A stretch of 64,000 nt of DNA, taken from contig ML213508.1 of assembly GCA_004369045.1 (NCBI GenBank), positions 773,748-837,747 of the forward strand, read 5' to 3'. A program made the position numbers and the translations under genes. Below are positions 22,744 to 33,660 of the stretch, in pieces. Position 1 is the stretch's first letter, and every line of letters begins with the position of its first letter. The notes under the pieces were generated by a model, which searched no databases, was not told the origin of the DNA, and worked only from the letters and a program-made list of their open reading frames with translations. Origin of the DNA: Heliocybe sulcata. Its lineage: Eukaryota > Basidiomycota > Agaricomycetes > Gloeophyllales > Gloeophyllaceae.

Positions 22744-23995
22744 AATAATGGCGAAGGAGACGGAGATTGAGCTTCTTGGTGACATTTGAAAGAGGGCAGT
22801 AAGAGGGCTTGTTGGTCGCTACAGTGGCATACATACCGCACGTACGGAAGTGCGGGAGATATTCATGTGATAACCACAGACTGGCACGAAGAAGACCTGT
22901 TGAGCTTCTTCGTGTGCCGACCACGGATGGCCTAGCGTGTGGCATGGCAGCAGTTTGACAGGGTGCCATATGGGTCAGTGAGAGCCGGACGTCCGACAGA
23001 AAAGGCAACTAACCTTGTCTAAGTATGTTCCTGGGGAGTGCGCATCCCCGCTGCATTTCTGTTTGTCGCAACTAGAGATTCTGTTCACAATGGCCCAGAA
23101 TGATTCACTCACATACCACCTGATTTTGTGCAGTAGTAAGCAACCTCGCCTGTTGCGACCTTGTCCGCGTGGCTGTCACTCTAGCTAAAGCATAGGCGAG
23201 ATATTCGTCCCACCTTCACATTAGTAACACGCGTTAACCGAGACCTTACAATTTGGGCGCGGAGATGCCTCAGATAATGCACATCCGAGATAACGGAATT
23301 GCTGCCATGGTCAGGCTTTTAATTAGAGGGCTCGGGGGGTAAGTCATGCGGAGAGAACCAAGCAAGAGATTTGAACTGGCGTGTCAACACTGATCCTACT
23401 CACGACAGCAGCTCGAGTTAAAAATATGCGAGGACTGGCGGTTCCGTGAGCTATGATTGATGATGCGGACTGTGCATCCACAACCATGATCAACGAAAGC
23501 TGTCATGCAGGCAGCAGACGAGACGCGGGTGGTGCTACTTACAGGCGGAAGGGTGCGTGCACGATCTGGGGGTGCCATTCGCCGTCTTGCACGCCCTGAG
23601 TTCAGGAGGACCTATGTATGCCAGGAGACCTCCGGTAAGACGGGAGCTTCAATTACAGAAGCCGCAACTTGAAGTGAGAATTCCCACGCCCATTCGCGTC
23701 TTGCTTCCTACCGTATCCCTGCATGTAGAGTCTGTCTGGTAGGGGCATGAAATTTCTTCGCTAACATCCCGTGAGTTTGTTGTCCCGTCCTATAAGATCT
23801 GTCATCATGTTCTGATACATCATCATCTCAGTGGCGGGGAGTGCCTGCGTAGTTGCCATGCGTTCGGGCATATATCTCACCGACAAGAGCGACTCCGGAT
23901 ATATGTGCTTCCCGCCCTCGTTTTGAACTACGGCAAAAGAGTCTGTCTGTCCGACGACGACCACTTCACTACATTTATTACTGCTAGTGAGGGCA
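22744..23995. other. Intergenic stretch, no gene seen
   Basis: No frame longer than about 95 codons and no recognisable motif. It separates the small secreted protein gene from the F-box-like gene. Confidence 0.5.
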
Positions 23996-25205
23996 ATGGA
24001 CGCAGCTGGTCGCAAAAGTACGGTTATACCTCCAGAAATACTCTACGAAATACTATGCGACATCCTGGCGGATTTCTTCCACATTGGTGTCATGGATGAA
24101 GACCGGACAGATTCCTGGGATACCATATCCATTCTTACTCAGACAAGCCGCTTGTTCCGCGATGTAACCACGAGGATTGTCAAACAAGCATTAGGGTCAT
24201 CTCGCCATCCGGATGGTAGGTAAGATAATTGACCCCTCGTATCTGCTTGTTTGTCAACCCAAGTAGGTGGAAGGTGCATCCAAAAGCAATTTTGTCGACA
24301 ATGCGCCGATATGGCCGACTACTACGTGCGGGCGGCCAGAACGTTGTCTCCCAAGCAGCGATGCAGTGCTTATTGACGTTACCTAAGACACCATGGCTCT
24401 CCACCTACATAGGAATAGTCACTTCTAGGGACTCCTTGGAACGCATACGGGAAAAGTCCGCAGACTTTGAACTCCGGGCATGGGCAGGTGCTTATCCGCC
24501 CATAGCCGCTATGGCTCGAAAACCCGTCGAAACATCAAGATCTGTGAAGCAGCTCTCCCTGCGACGTAGGTCGCTCTATGCAGCTTTGGAGAACTATGAG
24601 CAGACACTCATGTGTACGCATCATTGTTTAACCGCTGCTTTTGTATTCGCTCATCGCAATGTCTTATAGTGAAAATACTGCTGGACGGATGGCAGGCCAC
24701 GAATAAGGTACTACTGAAGTATGATCGTCGTTGTCGGAGACTTCCACCTCCCAGCCAGAGAGAAATTGAGGTAAGCGTGGCTTTACCGTCTGTCCCTTTG
24801 ATGACTTCATTTCCAGAGTAGATTTTTGAATCAGACTTGACGGACGCCTTGAATATGCTCAAATCCCACGACAGCACGTTCGCACGTCGGTATGCAAGCG
24901 TCGTGGATAAAGTACCGAAAGGTCAACTTGAAGCAATGGGGCCAGACGAGCTATCCTTTCGGATCGAGCACGCACAGGAGGTTGCATACCGGACAATGAA
25001 GGCAAATTTTTGATATTGAATATTCATAATTGTGGGCGCTCACGCGACGACACAGATGCTGCAGAATCTGATTCGCGACCTGCGAGAGATATGGTCGATG
25101 ACCTTCCAGGAAGGATCCCAGATCCCTGACATCGTGGAATGTCTTCTGTGGCGTTTAGATCCTGACCACCCTGTGGATTCCGATTCTTCGAGGTTGACGC
25201 CATGA
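23996..25205 (+). CDS. F-box-like protein, paralogue of the gene at 14476
   Basis: The N-terminus holds an F-box-like motif (VIPPEILYEILCDILADFFH, about residues 9-28) followed by a helical body, as in the paralogue at 14476. The ATG at 23996 was chosen because it directly precedes the motif. Probable exons: 23996 to the GGATG before GTAGGT (about 24216), RWKVHPKAIL onward to CTCATG|GTACGC (about 24611), VKILLDGW to ATTGAG|GTAAGC (about 24770), then IFESDLTDAL to AAG at 25001, and a last exon from MLQNLIRDL to the TGA at 25203-25205. The intron after AAG 25001 must begin with GC (GCAAAT) to keep frame. The end, DPDHPVDSDSSRLTP, resembles the paralogue's acidic Ser-rich end. No other domain seen. 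Confidence 0.65.
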
Positions 25206-25747
25206 TACGGCGGTGTTTACCATGCGGGTCAAGAGAAGGGCTCCCTTTCCTTCGCTTATAACTAACACTTATCGCGCCTGTTTAGCACCTGTATACCACC
25301 ACAGTTCTCGGATGCCATGCATCGTAGGATAAAATAAGGATTCATAACCACATAATTCCGCAATGGTCACCTTCATAGGCATATCTCACGATTCATATCA
25401 CCAGCAGCGTACACGAGGACCAAGGTAATGGCGACATGGGCGTCGTATACGACGAGGAATTCGAGTCAGCATTTTCCCACGTTCCGATAATCGAAACTAG
25501 CCACCTACTCGACCGAGCCCGTAGGCGTTAGATGGTTTCCCGCATGAATTACCGATGCTGAAGGCATCTTCCCAGCGGTATCTCCTGCGCAGTAGGATCC
25601 CACGGGCCTTGCATGGCTTGCAGTCCCGAGCCTGCTTCGGAGTGGAAAGGAACCGCAAGTGAGCTTCTCCCCTCTTCGAAGTTTTCGCATGGTCTTAAAG
25701 AAGCTAACAGTAGTTTCCATTTTCAAGGTATAAGTCGTGTTGCTGCG

Positions 25748-28463
25748 ATGTCCAGTTCTCCCAGCGCACAGGCAGATTATGTGCGTGTAAACGACCTCCG
25801 GTTTAACGTCAAGCTCGAAGATGGGGTGCGATGGCCGACAAACGGAAGTGTACTGTCGCAGCCGGTGCTGCTCACACTATCTCTGCCTCACGATCTCAGG
25901 CGTGCTGCTCAGGACGATGACATCCAGAAGACACTAGATTATGACGCTCTGTCGACTAGGCTGATGTCCGAACTTGATTCTGGGACTTCTTCCTTCCCCT
26001 CGCTGGAGGCTTTACTCGACTATATCTCGGACTCTTGCTTCAGAATGCATCAGCTGGAAGAGATCCACCTTCGCGGGAAGAAAATCAAGGCTGTTCTGAA
26101 CGCTGAGGCGGTTGGTATCGAACGGCACAGGACCAGAGACGGGCTCCTTGTCTATCCGGACAGATATTTTATTGAAGGCTTACATTGCTCAACCATTGTC
26201 GGCATTAATCCAAGCGAACGGGAAGTAAAGCAAGGTGTCCGCTTCCATATCTCAATGTACAGGTCGCGTATCTCCTCGGTGCCGGTCGATTTCCGCCAAT
26301 TGACGCAAAAGTTAACAGAAGTACGTGTCTCAGATCGAACACCGATATATTCTCATCAAAAGGATCGCATCCCAGGCTGTTGAAGCTTCATCGTTCTTGA
26401 CCCTGGAGGCCCTAGCATCTCACGTGGCTCGGACTGTTCTGTCCGCATGCAGTCCAACGTGCGACAGGGTGGTTATACGGGCAGCTAAGCCAAATGCTCT
26501 GCTTCATGCCGAATCCTCCGAAGTCGAGATTACCCGAACACTAGCGGACTATGGAGGCAGTGGATCATCTACTAGCAGGGCTAAGCACGCTGTGGAGGGT
26601 ACTACGCTAGCTTCAGGACATCGACCCCTATCACAATTGCTACGCCAAGTCTCTCCGGACCTGTTCACCAAAAGCGATGGGATGCATACGGCCGCGATCG
26701 CGCTGGGATCGAACCTCGGGGATCGATTCGCTAACATCGAACTGGCCCTACGTCTACTAGAAACGCCTGAGGTTCTCAGAGATGAATACGATCTGTTAGA
26801 CGATCCGAGGATATCAATTATCGACACCAGCTTCATGTATGAGACTGCGCCCATGTATGTCACTGACCAGCCGAGTTTCATCAATTGTGCTGCCTTGGTG
26901 AGTCAATCTCCACCGAAATGAGTATTCCTTCTGAAATCGATCTCGCACGGCGGTTAGATCGAGACGGACATTATGCCTCAGCGCCTCCTAGCGGTACTGA
27001 AGAAGATTGAGAAAGTAGTGGGCCGCGTTCCGTCTATACGGAATGGGCCGAGAGCTGTTGACTTGGATATCCTGACTTTCGATTCCGAAGTGATCGATAC
27101 TCGAGCGCAAGATGCCAGAGCGGATCTCAGCAACCTTGAGGGCCAGCTAGTGGTTCCGCACCCTCGCATTGCCGAGCGTGCATTTGTCTTACGGCCCCTT
27201 GCTGAGTGCGCATCTTTAATCCCCGCTCCTTGACGTGATATTGATTCTTCGTAAAGTATGATCCCGAATTACGTGTTGCCTAGATCTGGCAAATCTATTC
27301 GACAGCTGCTTGCGGACCTCACCGCATCCGCACCAAAAGACGAGCCCCCGATGTATCGAGTAATCCCATTCCCCAAGTACCCAAATCAAGTGAATACCGA
27401 CTCCACACCGCCAGCCTCTGGTACAATGACGCTTCCCACTGTACCGCCTACTAGCAAGTACTGGAGATACCTCTCTTCGCCTGGAGACAGGTCATCCAAG
27501 TCGGCCCGTACCAAGACCTACATTATGGCGACGCTGAACGTGACGCCTGACTCCTTCTCCGATGGGTCTCAGCATAATGGCTTGCCCGCTGCACTATCGT
27601 ATGTGAATTCCTCGGTCGAAGCAGGCATGGATATCTTGGATATAGGGGGGTATTCGACCAGGCCTGGCGCAGCGTACGTCTCACCTGAGGAGGAAAGCGC
27701 GCGGGTTGTACCTGTCATCACCGCTATACGCTCCCTCAACGCTGATTCGCCTCAGGGACCATCGGCAGAAACAGCCGCCCATGCTAGGGATGCCCTGATA
27801 AGCGTGGACACGTTCCGTCACGAGGTCGCCCAGGCTGCAGTGCTCGCTGGCGCAAACTGCATCAACGATGTGTACGCTTTCGCCGGACCCGATTACCCCT
27901 TGACCCAGTCGTCCGCCGAGCATTTCCTGAAGATGCGAGAAATCGCGAGAGAGCTGGCGGTGCCGGTGATCCTCATGCACTCTCGGGGCGATGCAGGTAA
28001 GAATAAGGATTACTCTGCCTATAGCTACGCTAGCGACAGCCCCGTCCTCGAGGGCGTCCGCGTCGAGCTAGGCGAGCGAATCGAGGCTGCCGTAAAGGGC
28101 CGGGGCGGTCTGCGGAGGTGGCTCGTCATTGTGGATCCCGGTGTGGGATTCAGTAAGACTCTCGAAGGAAACTTGGATGTTCTGCGCAGCGGCGCAGAGA
28201 TTGTGACTGAGAAGGAGGGTAATCCGTTGGCTGGGTACCCGCAGTTGATAGGGACCTCCAGGAAGTCTTTCCTCGGGAGTATTCTGGAAAAGCGGGATGA
28301 GGATGGGACGTACGAGGGGAGGAAGACGGAGCCGAGGGAGAGAGGGTGGGCGACTGCTGCTGCTGTTAGTGGTGCGGTGCAGCAGGGCGCGACTGCGGTT
28401 AGGGTGCATGATGTGATGGAGATGGGGGATGTTGTTCGGGTTGCGGATGCGCTCTGGAAGTGA
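25748..28463 (+). CDS. FOL1: Trifunctional folate synthesis protein (DHNA-HPPK-DHPS)
   Basis: One polypeptide of about 849 residues catalyses three successive steps of folate synthesis: dihydroneopterin aldolase, hydroxymethyl-dihydropterin pyrophosphokinase and dihydropteroate synthase. Exon 1 (25748-26278) and the start of exon 2 (26334-26897) give two aldolase-like repeats. HPPK begins at IALGSNLGDRFANIELAL and ends with GPRAVDLDILTF in exon 3 (26958-27205). DHPS fills exon 4 (27257-28463) with MATLNVTPDSFSDG, ILDIGGYSTRPGA, LISVDTFRHEVA, VDPGVGFSKT and GTSRKSFLG, all strongly conserved pterin- and sulfonamide-binding motifs. Joins are in phase. For the first intron only the 26279-26333 choice restores frame. 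The ATG at 25748 fits best; an in-frame upstream extension adds 45 residues. Confidence 0.95.
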
Positions 28464-28815
28464 TGCGCTTCTTGGACCGAAGGCGGCTTCGCTGGGCAGC
28501 TATAGCAGCTCCCTTGTATCGCGCACAACCCGCATCGTTCCATAGGTGTTGCGCTCTTCGTGCGCTAGGAAGGAGATATCATTTTGGAATGGTACGAGCG
28601 GTCCTTTAGATGGATTCCCAGAGGAATATGAATGGTAACTGGACTATGCTCTCCGTCGTGAAAGGGTGGATATGACCTGGATTCCGTCCCCAGTGATGGG
28701 CACCATGTGCTGGATGCACGAGCAAGCAAGGCTTCCGGAAAGATATGACAATTTGCAATAACTGCACAGGTATCGTACATTTCTGTGATCTCACAAAGAC
28801 GACATCCATCGCGTC

Positions 28816-29359
28816 CTATTGAATATAAGCGTCACAAACCCATCCTGTCACGAAAGCAAAGACCCCCTTATGAACGATGTCAATGATCTGCTCGTTCGCA
28901 GGCCACGTCCACGGCAACGCGCCCACCCCCGTCCAATTCTCCAACGTCTGGTCAATCAACAAACGGATGCCAACGAACATGAAGTCGGCAAAGGGTCCAC
29001 GGATTCCGTAGAGAGACATCGTGGCCCGGATGACCGCTGCCAATGCGCCCTGCCCGTAGTGCATTCCCCAGTTCAAGTGCGTGATCTGACTGTCGGGTCG
29101 CCAGGGGTAGCCCAGGAGCCGCTCGAGTGTGTGACCTGGAACATAGCTGCTGGGTCGCTTTGTGATGAATTGCTCGATCTTCTCGCCTAGGGTCATGCTA
29201 TGAAAGGAGTCAATGTTAGTCAAAAGCGTAGAATATCTGGGGAGAGTGCCCGCCGTACCATGCCACACCAACAATGCCCGCACCAAGGCCGATGACTGCG
29301 ACGGTGCCAAAACCCATCGTTGGGCGAGGGCGGTCGTATAGAGTCGTTCTGCGAGACAT
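28816..29359 (-). CDS. Small hydrophobic protein of unknown function (160 aa)
   Basis: Two exons, 29259-29359 and 28816-29197, joined GCATG|GTACGG to CATAG|CATGACC in phase. The N-terminus is short and basic (MSRRTTLYDRPRP), followed by a membrane helix (FGTVAVIGLGAGIVGVAC). Two weaker hydrophobic segments follow, FADFMFVGIRLLID and GVFAFVTGWVCDAYI, the last ending the protein. Aromatic and Pro/Trp-rich patches (GYPWRPDSQ, GALPWTWPANEQ) suggest a conserved fungal protein, but I cannot name it. It lies tail to tail with FOL1. The reading frame is intact. Confidence 0.7.
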
Positions 29360-30047
29360 CTTGCTGGGGTTCTGGATGATAATTCGAAGAGGCTAAGGTG
29401 AAGAGTGACTGCGAGGTGCAAGGAGTGTATATAGGCTTCAATGACGTCAGGAAGTGAATCAGAGGGTCATTGAAGTGCCAGCCCCAAGGCAACTGTCAAG
29501 GCTCCCAAGGTCGAGCTCATTATCGCGTCATTAGGTTGAAGGTTGGGAAGGCATTCAATGGGCCAGATACGTTTACCGGCTAGAGGGGTGAGTCGAATCA
29601 GCGGAGCACAGCAGGGAGGATGAGAGACGAATTGAATGTGAATCAGTGACGTACCAAGTAATTACCACGGCGACAATACTGCCAAGGTGTGTAGATGACT
29701 CGATTGGTTATGTCGAACTTGGATATATACATGTGCAGAAGGAAAGCTTGGTGATGAGACAGACATTGTTGGCACCAATTGAATCTGGTCACTGTTGGTC
29801 GCACGGCGGTGCAGAGTGTCGCGTACACAGGTTGTGTGCGTGATGAAGCATAATACAGAAGAGAACGGACGGAGATGGAGAGATTTTCAACATACGCTGG
29901 ATTGGGTGTTCACGTGATCACCCCGGCATTCCCCGGAACGCCGAAGTCAATTGAAGGTCGCGAGTGGCAAGAGGGGACTTATCAGGAAATATTTCGCACA
30001 GTCAAAGTTGCCTATGCCACATCTTCGAGTCTCAACTGCAGCACAAC

Positions 30048-31431
30048 ATGGCTGCAGATCGAGAATACGTTTCCCTGCATCTAGGGACTATTGGTTCTGT
30101 CTATCTGTACATCCCGATAGATATCATTACCCGCCTCTGCCTCCGTCCCATCAAATACTTGAAGTACCTTGGCTGGGCGATTCTTGACCTCGAGGGGGTA
30201 ATTCACTCAGGGGGTGAGGTCGTCGAGGATGATGCACAACTTATCCCGGGCGGATCGTACGTCTACGTCGTGGAAGATTGTAAGCTACCGATGCCTCCTT
30301 CAACACTGTCTAACGTCTTCCGCCAATAGTGGCTTCTGCAACACCTGTGAATGTAAAGGTAGCAAATAAGCGGACCGAGTCGCAAACACGAACATCCCCA
30401 CGCGAGGCTTTCAGAACCACTTTGGAGCATAGGGATCCCGTATGTATCTTCACTCGCACGCCGTCCGCCTTCGGGTTGGAAGCTGTCCACATTGTCCCGT
30501 TCGCGAGGGGCGAAGAGGTAAGCTATAACTCTCTGTCGCATATCTTCTCATGAGATGACCATTATATAAGTGGCTGCAAGCGATTATCAGGGACCGTACT
30601 TACTCGGAGATGGAGGACGTGCCGATAGATGATGTTCACCTCAACCACAGCGTCAACGGTTTTATCGCATCTTCCTCTGTGCATACACTCATAGATGCGC
30701 ACCGAGCCGCTGTGCTCCAGGTAGACTATGGATCCTGTTGTTTCTATGTCTTTCACTTACCCGGTTCTCAGACTCCCAATCCCATGCTGTCCCATGACGA
30801 TGTACGACAGCAGCTTCATCCAAGTTGGGACCGCAATCTTCACTACCCGAAAGATGAAGCAAAGCGCTATATATTCCAGTGGTTGAATTTTGATGGCCTT
30901 GATATAAATGATGCCACACAGCGTGTACTGAACTGCTTGCTGGCGGTTTTCTCTGGGGACCCTCAAGAACCACAGCCTTCGCCACTGCTCCTCCACTACA
31001 TGTATGGCTGTGCTGTTCTTCGCCTGTGGGGAAGAAATGTGGACGTACTGGCTGATCATCCTCGCTTCGCTCATGCTCCCCCTCCCACTCGCAGGATGCT
31101 CGGACCTCCTCAGACAAGGGCCGACTACGGCAGAGTCAATGAAAAGAGGGAGGCGGCCCGCTCGAACGCCAGTCCCAGAGAGGGAGATTTGAATGAAAGC
31201 GATGAAGAGGAGGATGGAGAGTGGCACAGGACAGAGTCGGGCACTTGGCAAAGACTCCGCAGATTCCATGATTTTGATGCTGTACAAGATCTCGTCTTGG
31301 AGCTTACGCTGCGTGGCAAGCCTGAGCGACGCCGCGCAATCGAGGCTGAGAAGGAGGAATGGGAGTCTCACATGCGAGCTTGGGTAGCAGAAGTCAACAG
31401 TAGTGGGGTACCTCCCGAAGATCCACAGTAG
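30048..31431 (+). CDS. HNH nuclease-domain protein (HNH_2-like)
   Basis: Four exons (30048-30279, 30330-30517, 30571-30720, 30772-31431) give about 410 residues in phase. The centre has the hallmarks of the HNH_2-type domain common in mushroom genomes: CIFTRTPSAFGLEAVHIVPFARGEE (the HIVPFA motif), then HSVNGFIASSSVHTLIDAHRAAVLQTPNP. This corresponds to the usual NGI-L...H..fD pattern. The family's biochemical role is unknown; many are predicted nucleases. The C-terminal third is charged (ESDEEEDGEWHRTES) with no known fold. The last intron, GTAGAC to CTCAG at 30771, restores the motif AVLQTPN. A broken copy of exons 2-3 lies immediately downstream. Confidence 0.8.
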
Positions 31432-31451
31432 TATGTATTGTATGCTCAAGT

Positions 31452-31621
31452 GTTCCCTTCGCGAGGGGCGAAGAGGTAAGCTATAATTCGAACTCTCTGT
31501 CGCATACCTTCTTATGAAATGACCGTTATATAAGTAGCTGCAAGCGATTATCAGGCGCCGTACTTACTCGGCGATGGAGGATGTGCCGAAAGACGATGTC
31601 CGCCCGCCTCAACCACAGCGA
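31452..31621 (+). pseudogene. Partial duplicate of HNH gene exons 2-3
   Basis: This segment repeats about 155 bases of the HNH gene just upstream (about 30498-30653). It starts in the end of exon 2 (TTCGCGAGGGGCGAAGAG), runs through the intron and includes most of exon 3. The TGG that opens exon 3 is TAG here, there is a 10-base insertion in the intron and a small insertion near its end (CCGCCCGCCTCAACC against TTCACCTCAACC). It starts about 20 bases after the intact gene's stop, so it is a dispersed or tandem duplication remnant and not expressed as a protein. Confidence 0.85.
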
Positions 31622-33660
31622 GCCTTGACCGAGCCTTGACCGGACCTGGACCACCAGAGGCGCGAAATAAGGTTTTCTCCAGGATTCGGATACAACGCGC
31701 TCAGTCAGCCGCTGGCTTCTCCTGGGATCTTTAGCGTCGCTTCTCGTCGACCATAGAATCGTCTATTGATAGTCGGCATCAAGAATAATCAATAACCTCC
31801 GGCATATAGGGGATGCTCTGAAGTTCTCAGGCGTACAATAGCCTGAGACCGGAAACTGGAGGAAGCGGTGGCGCTGTTGTCCGCCTCGTCAGGTATTGCC
31901 TCTTTCGCCTGAGTCAGAAGAACTCAAAGGCTGAGCGGCATGGGGCAATTCAGAACGAAAGGCGGGTGCGCACGAACCCTGGGATTCCAGAACCCAGAAA
32001 GACTCCAGCTTGAATTGATGAGGAGCCACGGTTATGAAGCGGTACCTAATGCTCTTCTCCAGCAGAATGTGGCTCTGGCGCGATTAGTTACTCCAGCTGG
32101 ACCAGGAGACCGCGGACTCCTAATGCGCTGATGCCATCCCCATCATGTCATTCACATATCAGCCGGGCCACTCTCGTAACGCCGTCGGCATACTGCCTAT
32201 CTACAGGTCACAACGCTCGCTTGGCTCATAGAAGTGGACCTGGCGTTCCCGCGCCCTGGAGTCAGGATTCAAAATTCAGGCTCGGGTCCTGCCAGTGGAG
32301 GCAAAAATACCCCGCCTATGCCATTCGCCGGTTCACGTAACACCCTGCGTGGATTACGACCTCGGGGGCAGGCCGGCGCGAAGAATGAAATGAACGCGGG
32401 ACCGATGAGCGTCAGGAGAGATGCGAGCGTTTGACGCTCTTCGGTAGGATCACGATCGGATCCATTGTTCGCCTCTCACGAGAAATGAAATAAACGGACA
32501 CGCCAGAATGTACGTCTACTCATCTAGTGCGCCAATTGCATCATGAACTGAATGTTTCGAGAGATACTGCCTGTCCTGGGCATTGCGACGGGAAGAGAAG
32601 GGGCGCATGGGGAATCATCGGTAGGCGAAGCAGCTGTCAGAGGACCTCACCAGCGCCCAGGCTGACTTCCTTTGCATTCCCTTTGTGGCGTTAATTCCGC
32701 GGATACAGTTGAGTTATCTCGGGCACTTCCAGACGTCTCCAGCACTGCGGTTTCTCAGTCCTTGGGCTCAGGCTTCTCCCGCGAGCCGGGTGGCAGCTCG
32801 GGCAGGCGTGATTCGATACCGAGGTGGTAACTGCGGCCTGATGTCTCCAACCACATGCTGGGAAAGGGAGGGCATATGCATATCTGGTGTAGCGCCTTCT
32901 GCCAGATCCACATTTGCTCGAGAACAATGGTGATCGACCGGGAAGTCGTCAGTGCGTTCTTTCGCATGCGAGCGGTGCTTGCGATTCCTTCGTGATAGGA
33001 GTGGGATTCACTCATCGCTCGTCGATCCCCCCGGTGTTTCGTCGTAGCAAAACCGACTGATGCTTCCGCTGTCAGTGTACGCAGCATCATGCATTTGCGC
33101 TGTTTTGTTTCGTGAATATTTGAGTACCTTGTCTGAGTTACGGCAGCACGGCATCTAAATTAGCGCGGTAAAAAATGAATTCGCCGTCGGTATGATACGT
33201 CAACGGGCCTGGCCACAGCGGAATCAAATCATCGCGAGGAGAAGATGCCGTGCGGTGGATTTCGCCTGCGCAAATGGATGCCTATTTGGAGGAGACTGCC
33301 CGTTCTGTCTGCGACGGGCGATGCATGATTGACTCTGGTGATTGCGAGACGTACCGAGCGCAATGTTTGAGAAATTCAGGAGGAAAATGTCGCTTTGTGT
33401 GGAATGACGGAAGCAGATAATAAAGCAATGAGAGACCGGCTAGAGGAATAAAATGCCGGGCTGAGATATGATCTTCGGGGTCCGCTCGCGTAGCAGGCCA
33501 AGTCGCAACCCACGCTTAACCTAATTTTCCTACTGACCTTTGTTAGCCGTTGACGTCCCCTGCTGCCCCTTGCATTTGCTCCCGTCCATCCTCCTCCGTC
33601 TCTGTCAGCGGCGGCCTGCCTTTACAGCATCTGACGACGCCCACCGCCTTAAGACGCACG
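31622..33660. other. Gene-poor stretch, no gene seen
   Basis: Frames are short and motif-free on both strands. The last 150 bases before 33661 are likely the promoter and leader of the transcription factor gene. I see no repeat ends or transposase remnants. Confidence 0.5.

Noticed and set aside
30757-31449. 230-codon minus strand frame over the HNH gene
   Set aside because: It is the shadow of the HNH gene's last exon, whose + frame continues the conserved domain.
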